Shown: positions 9,354 to 21,611, numbered from the stretch's first letter. The stretch is 64,000 nucleotides of DNA from Cellvibrio zantedeschiae (GCF_014652535.1 NZ_BMYZ01000002.1:372001-436000); one strand, 5' to 3'. Notes: generated by a model not told the origin, from the sequence alone. Numbers and translations: made by a program.

Positions 9354-12299
9354 TTAATCTGAAACGTTGATTGTTACTAATGATGTGATGCTTCCACTTT
9401 TAATTTCAAGGACTATATTGCCTGACGGTGTATTCGTGGTTGCTTTCGCAGTCAAAGTAATAATGCTAGGCTCGAAAGATTTGGCTAGGCCACCGCTAGG
9501 GCTTACGGTAGCGGTAAGTCCTACAGCACCGCTAGTATCTACAGTTACGGTAGTTCCTGCGGGCATACCATTGCCATTACAATCTGCCAGTAACATTTGT
9601 CTTGTCACTACTGCTCCAATAGCGTTGAAGCTATCGGTTGTGCGGTCGATATTGCTTTGTCCTGGCAATACACCGGATTGTAGGAATGGAGTCTCACATG
9701 CCATGACCAAAGTTATGCTGTCCCTTACGGTAACTTTATTTGTGGTACATGCCCCGCTTGTTTTTGCAGTGCCCGAGCATAGCGCACCGTCATATTTGCT
9801 ATTGCCTGCGTCGTGCGTTCCATTTTGGTTGAAATCAATAAACTCTTCATCTCTGGTACGGTAATTATTAGAGTTCCCGTCCAAATATGCTTCAGGTAAG
9901 TCGTCACACCCTTTGGTAGCGCCTATGGCAGCAGATGATAGGGGAACGGAAGGGTTGCAGGCGTCCTTATTGGCATCGGCTGCATCGCTGGACTTGTGCT
10001 TGGAGAAGGTGTCCACAGCCACATCATCATAAATACCATTACCATTACCATCTATAAATGATTCATTACCAATCGCTGTGGCAAGGATCGTGACACGTCC
10101 GCTACGACACTCAGTTACATCATGATTGTCCAAATCCTTAATGGCGGGGCAAATTTTCGCAAATGGTGCAGTCGTAGCAAATGAAACAGCATTGGGTGAT
10201 GTTGGGCGCGGGGATTGGCTGCGCCAAGTAACGCTACACGCTCCGTTCGTGGTTGGGCAGTTCGGCTCAATAGAACCACCGTTAGTGGTAAAAGCAACTA
10301 CAGTGTCGTCCGGTACTGGGTTGTTGAATGCGTCAGCAAGACGAATAGTAGCGGTGCTTGAGATGCCATCGTATTTCCAAGCATTTGGAGCAATATCGCT
10401 CAATGACAAGCTCATACTATTTTGATCAGGAATGCCAGTAGATACAGCCAAAGAGCTTGATTGAGTACTTAAGCCATTTGCTGTTGTTGCCGTTACCCGT
10501 ACGGCAGTCGCTACTGTACCAGCTTGAACTGTAGTGGATGCGTAACCATTTGCGTCTGTAGAAGAACCATAAGTTTCCGGACCTGCAGGGTTGCACTTGC
10601 TCGGTACCAGAGCCAAGCCGCCAATAGTAGTGCTTGGGGCAAAGTTGACACAGACACCTTTCAGCGGGGAGCCGCCTTGACCCAATACTCTGAAACGTAA
10701 AATAGCAGTCTCATCACCGCCGGTGCCCTTGATGCTGATAAGAGGTGTGTCTGAATCAATAAATGAAATTGTTTGAGCTGTATCAGACTTAACGGTTAAA
10801 TCTGCTGAGGCATTTAATACCACGCTTCTAAAGGTGGTTGATGCTTTGATGGCATCCACCCCACCCACACCTGCACAACCCTGTGACGTATAAGTGGCTA
10901 CGGCTTTACCATTTACTGAGGTTACTGTATTGCCGCCAGTAATCACTGCATTGCCAGCCGAAATACAGGGTGAACTGAAGGTTACATTCATTGGATCAGT
11001 AACCAGATCACCTTTTGAGTTGACTATATACGCAGTAATACTTGTGCTACCGCCTGGCGATAAAGAGCCAATACCTATGCCTAATTCAAGTGCGCCAATA
11101 ACAAAGTTTGAGCCGAATCCAGAGCCAAGGCGACGAGTATCAATCGGTAAGGACACGGACGCATCTATTGTTCCGTCACCATTTGAAATCGTGGCTGTTA
11201 CTTTGTCATCGATATCGCATTTACCAACTTTGTACTGAATTCTGGCTGTTCCGTTAATACTGGTAACTATATTTCCACCGGCGATTGAAGATAGGCCAGC
11301 GCTTAAGCATGGCGAATCAAAAACCACTTGGGTTGCTTGGCTTATAAGGTTGCTTTGGTTGTTAACAATATTGGCGCTAATTTGAGTTGTGTCTCCTTCA
11401 AACAGGGTGTTTGAGGTAGACGTAGTCAATTGTCCCGGGGTAAAAGATGTCCCAGCTCCAGATCCAATACGCTTATTGTTAACTTGGGGTATGGTCGCTG
11501 AAGAGCTAATCACGCTGCCAGCGTAAGTGATGGATGCTTTGACGACATCATCACCAAAGCATGAACCGGCTTTATATTCAGCTTTGGCAACGCCGGCAGT
11601 ACTATTAATTACATTGCCGCCGGTAATGGTTGAGGTACCAGCATTGATACAGCTGGAAGTAAATGTAACAGGTACAGAAGCTTGAATAAGATTACCGCTG
11701 TCATTAACAATATTTACAGAAAGAGTGGTTATTTGGTCTGTAAACATTGCAGAAGAATTAGCACCCAAATCAAGTTTTGTAGGAACAAAATCTACCCCGG
11801 AGCCCAAGCCTAAGCGTAAATTGCTGACTTTTACCGTGGCTGAGGTGCTTTGGGTTTTGTCTTTATATACAGCTGTTGCGGTCACTAAATCGTCACCAAT
11901 GCAACTGCTGGGTTGATATTGTACGGTGACGCTGCCTGTGGCGGCGCTTACTTTTGTTCCTCCAACAAGCTTGGATTTACCGCTGCTTAAACAAGGGGAG
12001 GAAAACTCTATAGGAATTGCATCGCTAATTAATGCTCCGCTTTCATTGACGATGGTAACTGTTAAGTTAGCCGTACCTCCTACGTAGAGTGCATTACCCT
12101 CCGTGTTGACAACACCCATGCTGCCAGACACAAAGGAGGTGCCTATCCCATTACCTATGCGCCAGTTTGTAGTTGAGTTAGTGGTGCCGCCACCATTCAG
12201 TGTGTTATCAAGTGCTGAGCCGCTCCCGCCGCCGCATCCTGCCAATATTAAGGCCGTGAGCGAGGCGCTAAGGAATTTAAACGTTGTTTTTGTTTGCAT
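9354..12299 (-). CDS. Large secreted lipoprotein with four 114-residue Ig-like repeats
   Basis: This 981-residue protein has a lipoprotein signal peptide ending LILAGC (Cys22), then a Gly/Ser/Asn linker. Residues about 46-502 are four tandem beta-rich repeats, each opening with a variant of R(I/L)GxGxGxxF. Each repeat has two cysteines 30 residues apart (103/133, 217/247, 331/361, 445/475). Residues about 510-620 resemble a bacterial Ig-like (Big_1/invasin) domain, and a further such domain starts near 630. Residues 750-830 hold Asp/Asn/Gly-rich loops such as DGNGNGIYDD that resemble calcium-binding loops. The C-terminus returns to a beta-sandwich pattern. Surface display or adhesion is my inference. 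No catalytic motif is visible. It is monocistronic, with convergent and divergent neighbours. Confidence 0.85.
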   Translation of the reverse strand: MQTKTTFKFLSASLTALILAGCGGGSGSALDNTLNGGGTTNSTTNWRIGNGIGTSFVSGSMGVVNTEGNALYVGGTANLTVTIVNESGALISDAIPIEFSSPCLSSGKSKLVGGTKVSAATGSVTVQYQPSSCIGDDLVTATAVYKDKTQSTSATVKVSNLRLGLGSGVDFVPTKLDLGANSSAMFTDQITTLSVNIVNDSGNLIQASVPVTFTSSCINAGTSTITGGNVINSTAGVAKAEYKAGSCFGDDVVKASITYAGSVISSSATIPQVNNKRIGSGAGTSFTPGQLTTSTSNTLFEGDTTQISANIVNNQSNLISQATQVVFDSPCLSAGLSSIAGGNIVTSINGTARIQYKVGKCDIDDKVTATISNGDGTIDASVSLPIDTRRLGSGFGSNFVIGALELGIGIGSLSPGGSTSITAYIVNSKGDLVTDPMNVTFSSPCISAGNAVITGGNTVTSVNGKAVATYTSQGCAGVGGVDAIKASTTFRSVVLNASADLTVKSDTAQTISFIDSDTPLISIKGTGGDETAILRFRVLGQGGSPLKGVCVNFAPSTTIGGLALVPSKCNPAGPETYGSSTDANGYASTTVQAGTVATAVRVTATTANGLSTQSSSLAVSTGIPDQNSMSLSLSDIAPNAWKYDGISSTATIRLADAFNNPVPDDTVVAFTTNGGSIEPNCPTTNGACSVTWRSQSPRPTSPNAVSFATTAPFAKICPAIKDLDNHDVTECRSGRVTILATAIGNESFIDGNGNGIYDDVAVDTFSKHKSSDAADANKDACNPSVPLSSAAIGATKGCDDLPEAYLDGNSNNYRTRDEEFIDFNQNGTHDAGNSKYDGALCSGTAKTSGACTTNKVTVRDSITLVMACETPFLQSGVLPGQSNIDRTTDSFNAIGAVVTRQMLLADCNGNGMPAGTTVTVDTSGAVGLTATVSPSGGLAKSFEPSIITLTAKATTNTPSGNIVLEIKSGSITSLVTINVSD
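10794..12164 (-). repeat. Four in-register 342-bp coding repeats
   Basis: Within the large lipoprotein the distance between equivalent cysteines is 114 residues in all three steps (103 to 217 to 331 to 445), and the second cysteine is always 30 residues after the first. The repeats therefore have no insertions or deletions over 456 residues, although the sequences have diverged. SPC/SSC-x2-AG and TGGN motifs recur in each. Confidence 0.8.
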
Positions 12300-12626
12300 G
12301 GTGTCTTCCTAATTTCCTGAGAGTTAGAAGCGGCGTGTTGAATTGAAACCTGATAATCACGGCTTTTAGTGTTTTATTGAGATAAAGCCTATTTAGTAAT
12401 GTCTTAAGTTAGCCTATATCTCGTCAATGTTAAAGTCTTGTCATCGGAAAAGTAGCACCTTAAATCAGATAGAGTTGCTAAATGTGCATTCTTTAGCATT
12501 TTTATAGGCTTAGCTGAACTTGTTAGCATCAATTCTAGATTTTTTAGACCATTTTACTCTGTTTATCCATGCCCAATTGTCAGGTTTTTGTACACTGATT
12601 TGTCAGTGTAAAACAGGTCAGCTTGC
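12300..12626. other. Long intergenic region before gltB, left part
   Basis: This non-coding stretch is AT-rich and lies between the divergent lipoprotein and gltB genes. It should hold the lipoprotein promoter on the minus strand. I see no gene in it. A 71-codon open frame at 12520-12735 overlaps the promoter and terminator described next, has no ribosome site and is not credible. Confidence 0.5.
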
Positions 12627-12655
12627 TTGCCATTTTGAGGTCAAGCGGGTAATAT
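12627..12655 (+). promoter_or_regulatory. Strong sigma-70-like promoter upstream of gltB
   Basis: TTGCCA (12627-12632) and TAATAT (12650-12655) are separated by exactly 17 bp. Transcription should start near 12662, only about 13 bp before an intrinsic terminator hairpin. The expected transcript is therefore either very short or an attenuated gltB leader. Confidence 0.6.
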
Positions 12656-12674
12656 CCTGCGCCCATTTGTCCAT

Positions 12675-12700
12675 AGCCCCTAGACCTCAGGGGCTTTTTT
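12675..12700 (+). terminator. Intrinsic terminator between a promoter and gltB
   Basis: AGCCCCT (12675-12681) pairs with AGGGGCT (12689-12695), with loop AGACCTC, and is followed directly by TTTTTT. It stands about 105 bp before the gltB start and just downstream of the promoter at 12627-12655, as an attenuator or the end of a tiny RNA would. Confidence 0.8.
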
Positions 12701-12803
12701 GTCTGGGATGTGAAATGGCGCGTCTTTTGTATTAAAAGCAAAGTCTAGCGCGCAAAATATTGTCATGTTCCTTGATATTGATTGATTTATTGAGATTCAG
12801 CCT

Positions 12804-15800
12804 ATGACCACTGGCCTCTACCAGATAGACGAGTTCAAAGATAACTGCGGTTTTGGTTTGATTGCCCATTTAAAGGGCAAAACCAGCCATCGTCTGCTCA
12901 CAACTGCTATTGAAGCATTGACCTGCATGACTCACCGCGGTGGTATTAACTCCGATGGTAAGACAGGCGATGGTTGTGGCTTATTGATCCAAAAGCCGGA
13001 CAGCTTTTTGCGTGCCGTCGCTAAAGAAGCCTGTAATGCAGATTTGTCTGAAGTTTACGGCGTAGGCTCCATTATGTTGAGCCGCGAAGCCGATAAGGCT
13101 GAGGCTGCGCGTGCTATTTTTGCGGAAGAATTAACCGCTCAAGGTTTAATCGTTGCTGGCTGGCGCGATATCCCGGTGGATCCAAGTTGCCTTGGCCCTA
13201 TCGCCATGCGTTCTTTACCTGTGTTCAACCATTTATTTGTGAACAGTAAAGACTTGTCTACCCAGCAAGTAGAAGCCAAGTTGTTTATGGCTCGCCGTAA
13301 AACCGAATTGCGTTTAACGGGCGATAAATCCTTCTATGTCGCGAGCTTGAGCACTGGCACCCTGTCTTATAAAGGCTTGATGATGCCTGTCGATTTGCCG
13401 CGTTTCTTTGCTGATTTGGCAGATGAGCGTTTGGAAACGGCAATCTGCGTATTCCACCAACGTTTCTCTACCAACACCATGCCGGTATGGCCTTTGGCGC
13501 AACCTTTCCGCATGTTGGCGCACAACGGTGAAATCAATACCGTTGTTGGTAACCGCAACTGGTCAGTAGCGCGTACGCCGAAATTTGTAACGCCTTTATT
13601 GCCAGAGTTGCAGACTGTTAAGCCTCTAGTAAACCGTACAGGTTCAGACTCATCCAGCCTCGATAACATGCTGGAAATCCTGACTTTAGGTGGTATGGAA
13701 TTGCATCGTGCGATCCGTATGCTCGTTCCGCCGGCTTGGCAGAACGTTGAAAACATGGACCCGGATTTGCGCGCGTTCTACGAATACAACTCTATGCATA
13801 TCGAGCCGTGGGATGGCCCCGCTGGCTTGGTAATTACTGATGGTCGCTACGCAGTATGTACGCTTGACCGTAACGGCTTGCGCCCATCGCGCTGGGTAAT
13901 CACTAACGACGACATTATTACTGTGGCCTCAGAAGTTGGTGTGTACAACTACGATCCTGCTGATGTGGTTGCCAAAGGTCGTCTTGGCCCAGGCCAGATC
14001 ATGTCTATCGATACCTTGACTGGCGAGTTGCATCGCACGCAAGACGTAGACAATCAACTCAAAGAAACCCAGCCCTACAAGCAATGGTTGAAAGAGCGCG
14101 CGTTGCGTATCGAATCAACTTTGGCTGCGGATGCGAAAGAAAATGGCTTGCAAGGTATCGCCTTGAAAGCTGCCATGAAGATGTATCAAGTCTCCTTCGA
14201 AGAGCGCGATCAATTGCTTCGTCCTCTTGCTGAAGGTGGTCAGGAAGCTGTTGGCTCCATGGGTGACGACACTCCAATGGCAGTTCTGTCTCGCCAGCAA
14301 CGCTCGCTTTATGACTATTTCCGTCAGCAATTTGCGCAGGTAACCAACCCGCCAATCGATCCATTGCGTGAAGCGATTGTCATGTCGCTTGAGACTTGCC
14401 TCGGCCGCGAATTGCCTGTTTACGATGAAACCCCAGAGCACGCTGACCGTGTAATTCTGAGTTCGCCTGTGCTGTCACCAGCTAAGTTCCGCGGTTTGAT
14501 GAACTTGAATCGTAAAGGTTACGAAGTTGCCAAATTCTCGTTGCACTACGATCCAACTGCTACGAACCTCAAAGCTGCTTTGACCAAACTTTGCGAAGAC
14601 GTTGCCGCTGCCGTTAAATCAGGCAAAGTGTTAATGGTATTGAGCGATAACGACTTTAAACAAGGTTTGTTGCCAATCCATGCATTGTTGGCAGTAGGTG
14701 CGGTTAACCAGCATTTGACTAACGTAGGTTTGCGTTGCGACTCCAACATTATTGTTGAGACCGGTACTGCACGCGATCCACATCAAATTGCAGCTCTGAT
14801 CGCTTACGGCGCGACCGCAGTTTATCCATTCCTCAGCTATTACGTTCTCAACGATTTGATTGAGAAGGGTGAGCTTTTAGTAGATGTAGATTCATCCTAC
14901 AAAAATTACCGTAAAGGTATCGACAAGGGCTTGCTGAAAATCCTGTCGAAAATGGGTATTTCTACTATTACTTCTTACCGCAGTGCGCAATTGTTTGAAG
15001 CAATTGGTCTGTCGGAAGAAGTGGTTTCTATGTGCTTCGACAGCACTCCATCCCGTGTGGGCGGTGCGCGTTTTGAAGAGTTGGAAGCTGACCAAAAAAT
15101 CGTTGCGCAAACCGCGTGGATTGAGCGTAAGCCAATCGTTCAAGGCGGCTTGTTGAAGTATGTTCACAACTCTGAATACCACGCGTTCAACCCGGATGTT
15201 GTCCAAACATTGCAGAAAGCTGTTCAAAGCGGCAACTATGGAATGTGGCGTAACTATGCGGATTTGGTAAACAAGCGCCCGGTTTCCATGCTGCGTGACT
15301 TGTTGGCGATTCGCGAAGATGCCTGCAAGCCAGTTCCTTTATCAGAAGTTGAGCCAATCGAAAGCATCATTAAACGTTTCGACTCAGCGGGTATGTCGCT
15401 CGGTGCTTTGTCGCCAGAAGCGCATGAGTCTTTGGCTGAAGCTATGAACCGCTTGGGTGGTCGCTCTAACTCAGGTGAGGGCGGTGAAGACCCAGCGCGT
15501 TACGGCACCATCAAGACTTCAAAAATCAAGCAGGTTGCGTCTGGCCGTTTCGGTGTGACTCCAGCTTATTTGGTGAACGCTGAAGTACTGCAAATTAAAG
15601 TAGCCCAAGGTGCTAAACCGGGTGAAGGCGGTCAGTTACCTGGCGGTAAAGTAAATGCTCTGATTGCGCGTTTGCGTCACTCAGTGCCTGGCGTAACTTT
15701 GATTTCGCCACCGCCCCACCATGATATTTACTCAATCGAAGACTTGGCGCAGCTGATTTATGATTTGAAACAAGTTAACCCTGCGGCTTTGGTGTCAGTG

Positions 15801-17255
15801 AAGCTGGTATCGCGTCCAGGCGTAGGAACTATCGCTGCGGGCGTGGCTAAGGCTTATGCGGATTTGATTACTATATCCGGCTACGACGGCGGTACTGCTG
15901 CAAGTCCATTAACCTCTATCAAATACGCGGGTTCGCCGTGGGAATTGGGCTTGTCCGAAACCCATCAAACTCTCCGTGCGAATGATCTGCGTGACAAAGT
16001 TCGCGTACAAACCGACGGTGGTTTGAAGACTGGTTTGGATGTTGTTAAAGCAGCCATGCTCGGTGCGGAAAGCTTCGGCTTTGGTACTGGCCCAATGGTT
16101 GCGCTTGGCTGTAAATACCTGCGTATTTGCCACCTGAACAACTGCGCGACGGGCGTTGCTACCCAACAAGACAAACTGCGTAAAGACCATTACATCGGTA
16201 CCGTTGAAATGGCGATGAACTTCTTCAAGTTCGTGGCTGAAGAGACTCGTGAGTGGATGGCGCGTTTGGGTGTGCGTTCGCTGGGCGAGTTGGTTGGCCG
16301 TGTGGATTTGCTGAAAATCCTCGAAGGTGAAACCACCAAGCAGCAACAGCTTGATCTATCACCAATCATCTATACCGATGATTATCTGGCGACCAAGCCA
16401 CAATTGTGTGCTGTTGCTAAAAACGAGCCGTTTGACAAAGGCGAAACTGCCGAAGCTATGGTGCGTGTCTTGTTGCCAGCAATTGAAGCTAAGAAAGGCG
16501 GCGAGTTTGAATTCCGTATCACCAACTGTGACCGTTCAATCGGTGCGCGTATCAGTGGTGAAATTGCCAAGCGTTATGGCAACCTCGGTATGGACGATGC
16601 TCCGATCAAGCTGAAGTTGACCGGTATTGCAGGCCAATCTTTCGGTGTGTGGAATGCTGGCGGTTTGGAAATGTATTTGGAAGGTGATGCCAACGATTAC
16701 GTAGGTAAGGGTATGGCTGGCGGTAAGCTGGTATTGCGTCCACCGCGTAATTCTACCTTTAAATCGCACGAATCCAGCATCATGGGTAATACCTGTTTGT
16801 ATGGTGCTACAGGCGGAAAATTGTTTGCGGCGGGTACAGCAGGTGAGCGTTGTGGTGTTCGTAACTCAGGTGCTCACGTTGTTGTTGAAGGCGCAGGCGA
16901 TCACTGCTGCGAATATATGACTGGCGGCGTTGTCACAGTACTTGGTCAAACCGGTGTTAACTTCGGTGCAGGTATGACTGGCGGTTTCGCTTATGTATTG
17001 GATGAAGCCAATGATTTCGTGGATCGTTACAATCACGAGTTGGTTGATATCCATCGTATCAATACTGAAGCCCTTGAGGCGCATCGCAACCATTTGCGCA
17101 CTACCATCGAAGAGTTCGTTGAAGAGACGGAAAGTGAGTGGGGCCAAAACCTGCTCGACAATTTCGATGATTACATTGGCAAGTTCTGGCTGGTTAAACC
17201 TAAAGCAGCAGCTTTGGGTGGACTGCTCGTCAGTTTCCGCAAGCGCGGCGAATAA
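12804..17255 (+). CDS. gltB: Glutamate synthase (NADPH) large subunit
   Basis: GltB makes two glutamates from glutamine and 2-oxoglutarate, completing the GS-GOGAT route of ammonia assimilation in the cytoplasm. A 14-residue propeptide precedes the nucleophile Cys15 of CGFGLIAH, which starts the class II glutaminase domain. The central and FMN-binding synthase domains follow, including [17 protein letters not shown] and the CX5CX4C 3Fe-4S ligands (near 16110-16145). The C-terminal beta-helix domain has its typical GG-rich repeats. At 1483 residues it is full length. gltD follows after 18 bp. Confidence 0.98.
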   Translation: MTTGLYQIDEFKDNCGFGLIAHLKGKTSHRLLTTAIEALTCMTHRGGINSDGKTGDGCGLLIQKPDSFLRAVAKEACNADLSEVYGVGSIMLSREADKAEAARAIFAEELTAQGLIVAGWRDIPVDPSCLGPIAMRSLPVFNHLFVNSKDLSTQQVEAKLFMARRKTELRLTGDKSFYVASLSTGTLSYKGLMMPVDLPRFFADLADERLETAICVFHQRFSTNTMPVWPLAQPFRMLAHNGEINTVVGNRNWSVARTPKFVTPLLPELQTVKPLVNRTGSDSSSLDNMLEILTLGGMELHRAIRMLVPPAWQNVENMDPDLRAFYEYNSMHIEPWDGPAGLVITDGRYAVCTLDRNGLRPSRWVITNDDIITVASEVGVYNYDPADVVAKGRLGPGQIMSIDTLTGELHRTQDVDNQLKETQPYKQWLKERALRIESTLAADAKENGLQGIALKAAMKMYQVSFEERDQLLRPLAEGGQEAVGSMGDDTPMAVLSRQQRSLYDYFRQQFAQVTNPPIDPLREAIVMSLETCLGRELPVYDETPEHADRVILSSPVLSPAKFRGLMNLNRKGYEVAKFSLHYDPTATNLKAALTKLCEDVAAAVKSGKVLMVLSDNDFKQGLLPIHALLAVGAVNQHLTNVGLRCDSNIIVETGTARDPHQIAALIAYGATAVYPFLSYYVLNDLIEKGELLVDVDSSYKNYRKGIDKGLLKILSKMGISTITSYRSAQLFEAIGLSEEVVSMCFDSTPSRVGGARFEELEADQKIVAQTAWIERKPIVQGGLLKYVHNSEYHAFNPDVVQTLQKAVQSGNYGMWRNYADLVNKRPVSMLRDLLAIREDACKPVPLSEVEPIESIIKRFDSAGMSLGALSPEAHESLAEAMNRLGGRSNSGEGGEDPARYGTIKTSKIKQVASGRFGVTPAYLVNAEVLQIKVAQGAKPGEGGQLPGGKVNALIARLRHSVPGVTLISPPPHHDIYSIEDLAQLIYDLKQVNPAALVSVKLVSRPGVGTIAAGVAKAYADLITISGYDGGTAASPLTSIKYAGSPWELGLSETHQTLRANDLRDKVRVQTDGGLKTGLDVVKAAMLGAESFGFGTGPMVALGCKYLRICHLNNCATGVATQQDKLRKDHYIGTVEMAMNFFKFVAEETREWMARLGVRSLGELVGRVDLLKILEGETTKQQQLDLSPIIYTDDYLATKPQLCAVAKNEPFDKGETAEAMVRVLLPAIEAKKGGEFEFRITNCDRSIGARISGEIAKRYGNLGMDDAPIKLKLTGIAGQSFGVWNAGGLEMYLEGDANDYVGKGMAGGKLVLRPPRNSTFKSHESSIMGNTCLYGATGGKLFAAGTAGERCGVRNSGAHVVVEGAGDHCCEYMTGGVVTVLGQTGVNFGAGMTGGFAYVLDEANDFVDRYNHELVDIHRINTEALEAHRNHLRTTIEEFVEETESEWGQNLLDNFDDYIGKFWLVKPKAAALGGLLVSFRKRGE

Positions 17256-18692
<1,437 letters not shown>

Positions 18693-18730
18693 TCCTGCTC
18701 TCCCCTGTTAGATCCTATGCGATAAACTCA

Positions 18731-18754
18731 TTAGCCCCGCACTCGCGGGGCTAA
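18731..18754. terminator. GC-rich hairpin between gltD and hemE
   Basis: TTAGCCCCGC and GCGGGGCTAA form a perfect 10-bp stem with a 4-base loop. No T-tract follows, so it may be a weak terminator or an mRNA 3'-end stabiliser. It covers the upstream in-frame ATG at 18754, which argues that hemE starts further down. Confidence 0.65.
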
Positions 18755-18804
18755 TGCTATTCGGCAGAGCCATTTGCTCGCGCCTTGAAAAAGTGGAAAA
18801 GAGA

Positions 18805-19872
18805 ATGACTGAATTAAAGAATGACCGTTTTTTGCGCGCGTTGTTAAAGCAACCAGTAGACGTTACGCCTGTATGGATGATGCGCCAGGCAGGCCGTTAT
18901 TTACCTGAGTACCGCGCCAGCCGTGAACGTGCTGGAGACTTTATGGGCTTGTGTACCAATCCTGAAGCCGCGTGTGAGGTAACTTTGCAGCCCCTGGACC
19001 GTTATCCAGGTCTTGATGCAGCTATTCTTTTCTCCGATATTCTCACTATTCCTGATGCCATGGGCTTGGGGCTGTATTTTGAAGCTGGCGAAGGCCCTAA
19101 ATTCCGTAAACCTGTTCGCACTGAAGCGGATATCAATGCTCTGACTGTCATCAAACCCGAGCAGGATTTGCCCTATGTTGTGAATGCGGTAAAAACGATT
19201 CGCCGCGAGTTGAATGGCCGTGTGCCCCTGATTGGATTCTCTGGCAGCCCGTGGACTTTGGCGACTTATATGATCGAAGGTGGCTCCAGCCGCGATTTTC
19301 GTCGCGCGAAAGAAATGCTCTATAACCAGCCGGAGTTGATGCACAGGTTGCTCGATGTGTTAGCAGATTCGGTGACTGTCTATCTGAACGCGCAAATACA
19401 GGCCGGAGCTCAAGCAGTGCAGATTTTTGATACCTGGGGTGGGGCTTTGTCACACAGTGCGTATCAGGAGTTCTCACTGAATTACATGCAAAAAATCGTT
19501 AAAGGTTTGATTCGCGAGCATGAAGGTCGTCAGGTACCTGTGATTCTGTTTACCAAAGGTGGCGGACAATGGCTGGAAGCCATGGCGGCCACAGGTGCAA
19601 CGGCTTTGGGGTTGGATTGGACGACGGATATATCCGCTGCGCGTAGCCGGGTTGGCGACAAAGTTGCATTGCAAGGCAATATGGACCCGACTATTCTCTA
19701 CGCATCGCCCGAGCGAATTCGCACGGAAGTGGGCGATATTTTGCAGGCTTATGGGAAAGGCTCTGGCCACGTATTTAATCTTGGACACGGAATTACTCCA
19801 GAGGTAGATCCTGCGCATGCGGGTGCCTTTATCAATGCCGTGCACGAACTGTCGAGCCGTTACCACGAATAG
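18805..19872 (+). CDS. hemE: Uroporphyrinogen decarboxylase
   Basis: HemE decarboxylates the four acetate side chains of uroporphyrinogen III to give coproporphyrinogen III in haem synthesis. Diagnostic motifs are [16 protein letters not shown] near the start and [17 protein letters not shown]. The end carries [17 protein letters not shown] chose the ATG at 18805 ([10 protein letters not shown]) because it gives the usual 355 residues and an in-frame ATG at 18754 lies in a hairpin. It is probably transcribed apart from gltBD. Confidence 0.97.
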   Translation: MTELKNDRFLRALLKQPVDVTPVWMMRQAGRYLPEYRASRERAGDFMGLCTNPEAACEVTLQPLDRYPGLDAAILFSDILTIPDAMGLGLYFEAGEGPKFRKPVRTEADINALTVIKPEQDLPYVVNAVKTIRRELNGRVPLIGFSGSPWTLATYMIEGGSSRDFRRAKEMLYNQPELMHRLLDVLADSVTVYLNAQIQAGAQAVQIFDTWGGALSHSAYQEFSLNYMQKIVKGLIREHEGRQVPVILFTKGGGQWLEAMAATGATALGLDWTTDISAARSRVGDKVALQGNMDPTILYASPERIRTEVGDILQAYGKGSGHVFNLGHGITPEVDPAHAGAFINAVHELSSRYHE

Positions 19873-20031
19873 CTAGCCGTTCAGGGGTAGATAATATCCC
19901 TTTGGAGCTTTTTACACCTGGCGCTCTGGTTTGTTCGGCTATTCTTCATTACACTCATCTTCAAGAGTGTTTGAATATAGCCAGCATTTGTAAGACGGAA
20001 TTGATTTTAAAATTTAACACGAGGCGTGACT

Positions 20032-21402
20032 GTGGGGATTAAGCAGGTAAAGGTCGATGTGAACGAGCTTAGTCTGGGCATGTATGTGTCCGGTTTAGAT
20101 CGTCCATGGTCGCAAACCCCCTTCCCCTTGCAGGGTTTTTACCTGCGCGATTTACAAGAAGTTAACCAGCTCAAAAGCCTATGCAATTATGTGTATATTG
20201 ATGTTGAGCGCGGTCGTGGTCCTATAGCGGCAAACTTAAAAAAACTGGATAGCAAACTTGGTAAATCCAAAACAGTAGGGCGCGAGCGCGATAATGCTGT
20301 GCTAACCGAGCCAATTGCTCCGCTCAAAATCCAGCGCAATCTTTATCGTGAAATCCAGCCTCTCCAAAAAGAAGTTAAGAAAGCCAAACAATTGCACCAA
20401 AAAGTTTACGGTGCAGTGGTTGAAGTGATTGAGCTATTGGAGAACAAGCAGCTCGAAAATATTTCCCTTGGTGAGACCAAAAAAGTGGCGAGCGAAATGG
20501 TGGATAGCGTATTGCGCAATCCCGATGCGTTCACCTGGTTATCACGCGTTCAGGAAAAAGACGAATATACCTATAGCCATGCGGTGCGTTCATCCGTGTG
20601 GGCAATTTTGTTTGGTCGCCATATTGGTTTACCCAAACGCGACCTTGACGTTTTAGCCTTGGGTGTTCTGCTAAAAGATGTAGGCAAGGTGATGCTCGAT
20701 CAAGCCCTGCTAGTTAAAGTTGAGCGCAATCCCGATGAAGAAAAAATTTACGAAACTTTCGTTGAGCTTGGCTGTGAAATTTTGCGTAAAACCCAAGGCG
20801 TTGAGCCGCGTGTGATTAGCGTTGTTAAAACGCACTGTGAGCGTTTGAATGGTAGCGGCTATCCCGCACATTTGGTCGGGGACAAAATTCCGTTGCTGGG
20901 CAAAATTGCGGGCATAGTGACCTTTTATGATCATGTAACTAACCCCCGTGGTTCGCGTCACCCCATAGCGCCATCAAAGGCGGTTGCGCGTCTCTATGAA
21001 TTGCGCAATATTCAGTTTCAAGAAGAGTTGGTGGTGGAATTTATTCGCGCCATTGGCTTATATCCAACGGGTACTTTAGTTGAGTTGAGCACTGGCGAAG
21101 TTGCGGTAGTCGTAGAGCAAAATTTCGAGCGACGTTTAAAGCCCAAAGTTATGGTGGTGCTGGATGCCCTTAAGCAAGAGATGGCAGAGTCGGTGCTATT
21201 GGATCTTGCGGAAGATGATAAGCGTAAGCAAGCCTTGCTGGATTCTGGCAAGAAAACGCGCTATGAAATCGAAAAAATTGAGATCGCTCGGGATTTGGAA
21301 CCGGGCAGTTATGATGTGGATATTTCCGGTATTCGCGATCAATATTTAATGAAAACTGAAAAAACGGGCCTGCTTGGTTTGTTGAGTCGACTAAAAGGCT
21401 AG
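20032..21402 (+). CDS. DUF3391/HD-GYP domain protein with degenerate metal site
   Basis: The N-terminal DUF3391 domain (VDVNELSLGMYVSGLDRPW) is followed by a linker and an HD-GYP domain, a family that hydrolyses cyclic di-GMP. Several ligands differ from the consensus. The HD of LLHDIGK is KD (LLKDVGK), the later His of the HPELG motif is Val (FVELG), and HHERxDG is HCERLNG. GYP itself is intact. The protein may therefore sense or bind rather than hydrolyse. A GTG at 20026 is in frame, but GAGG at 20021-20024 is 7 bp from the GTG at 20032, which I prefer. A clear terminator follows. Confidence 0.88.
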   Translation: MGIKQVKVDVNELSLGMYVSGLDRPWSQTPFPLQGFYLRDLQEVNQLKSLCNYVYIDVERGRGPIAANLKKLDSKLGKSKTVGRERDNAVLTEPIAPLKIQRNLYREIQPLQKEVKKAKQLHQKVYGAVVEVIELLENKQLENISLGETKKVASEMVDSVLRNPDAFTWLSRVQEKDEYTYSHAVRSSVWAILFGRHIGLPKRDLDVLALGVLLKDVGKVMLDQALLVKVERNPDEEKIYETFVELGCEILRKTQGVEPRVISVVKTHCERLNGSGYPAHLVGDKIPLLGKIAGIVTFYDHVTNPRGSRHPIAPSKAVARLYELRNIQFQEELVVEFIRAIGLYPTGTLVELSTGEVAVVVEQNFERRLKPKVMVVLDALKQEMAESVLLDLAEDDKRKQALLDSGKKTRYEIEKIEIARDLEPGSYDVDISGIRDQYLMKTEKTGLLGLLSRLKG

Positions 21403-21423
21403 TTGGAATTGCTACTCCATCGA

Positions 21424-21457
21424 AGCCGCTATCAGTTCTGCTGATGGCGGCTTTTTT
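21424..21457 (+). terminator. Rho-independent terminator after the HD-GYP gene
   Basis: AGCCGCTATCAG pairs with CTGATGGCGGCT (one G-U pair) and is followed by a run of T to 21457. It begins 21 bp after the stop codon. Confidence 0.9.
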
Positions 21458-21611
21458 ATGTTGCGGTAGCAAAAATTGGGGCAGTATGGGGCCTTGAGTG
21501 ACACGCTCGGGGCGCAATGTAAAGTTATTAAAATAAGCTCGTTTTCCAGTATCTATGAGTAGCAGACTGGAGTTAGTGCAGCACGCGTTAGGCGGTCTTT
21601 AGGGTTAATTC

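Noticed and set aside
12520-12735. A 71-codon gene upstream of gltB
   Set aside because: It has no ribosome site, overlaps a promoter and a terminator, and its composition is not protein-like.
13314-17147. Several antisense open frames within gltB
   Set aside because: They are shadows of a highly conserved gene with strong codon bias and have no start signals of their own.
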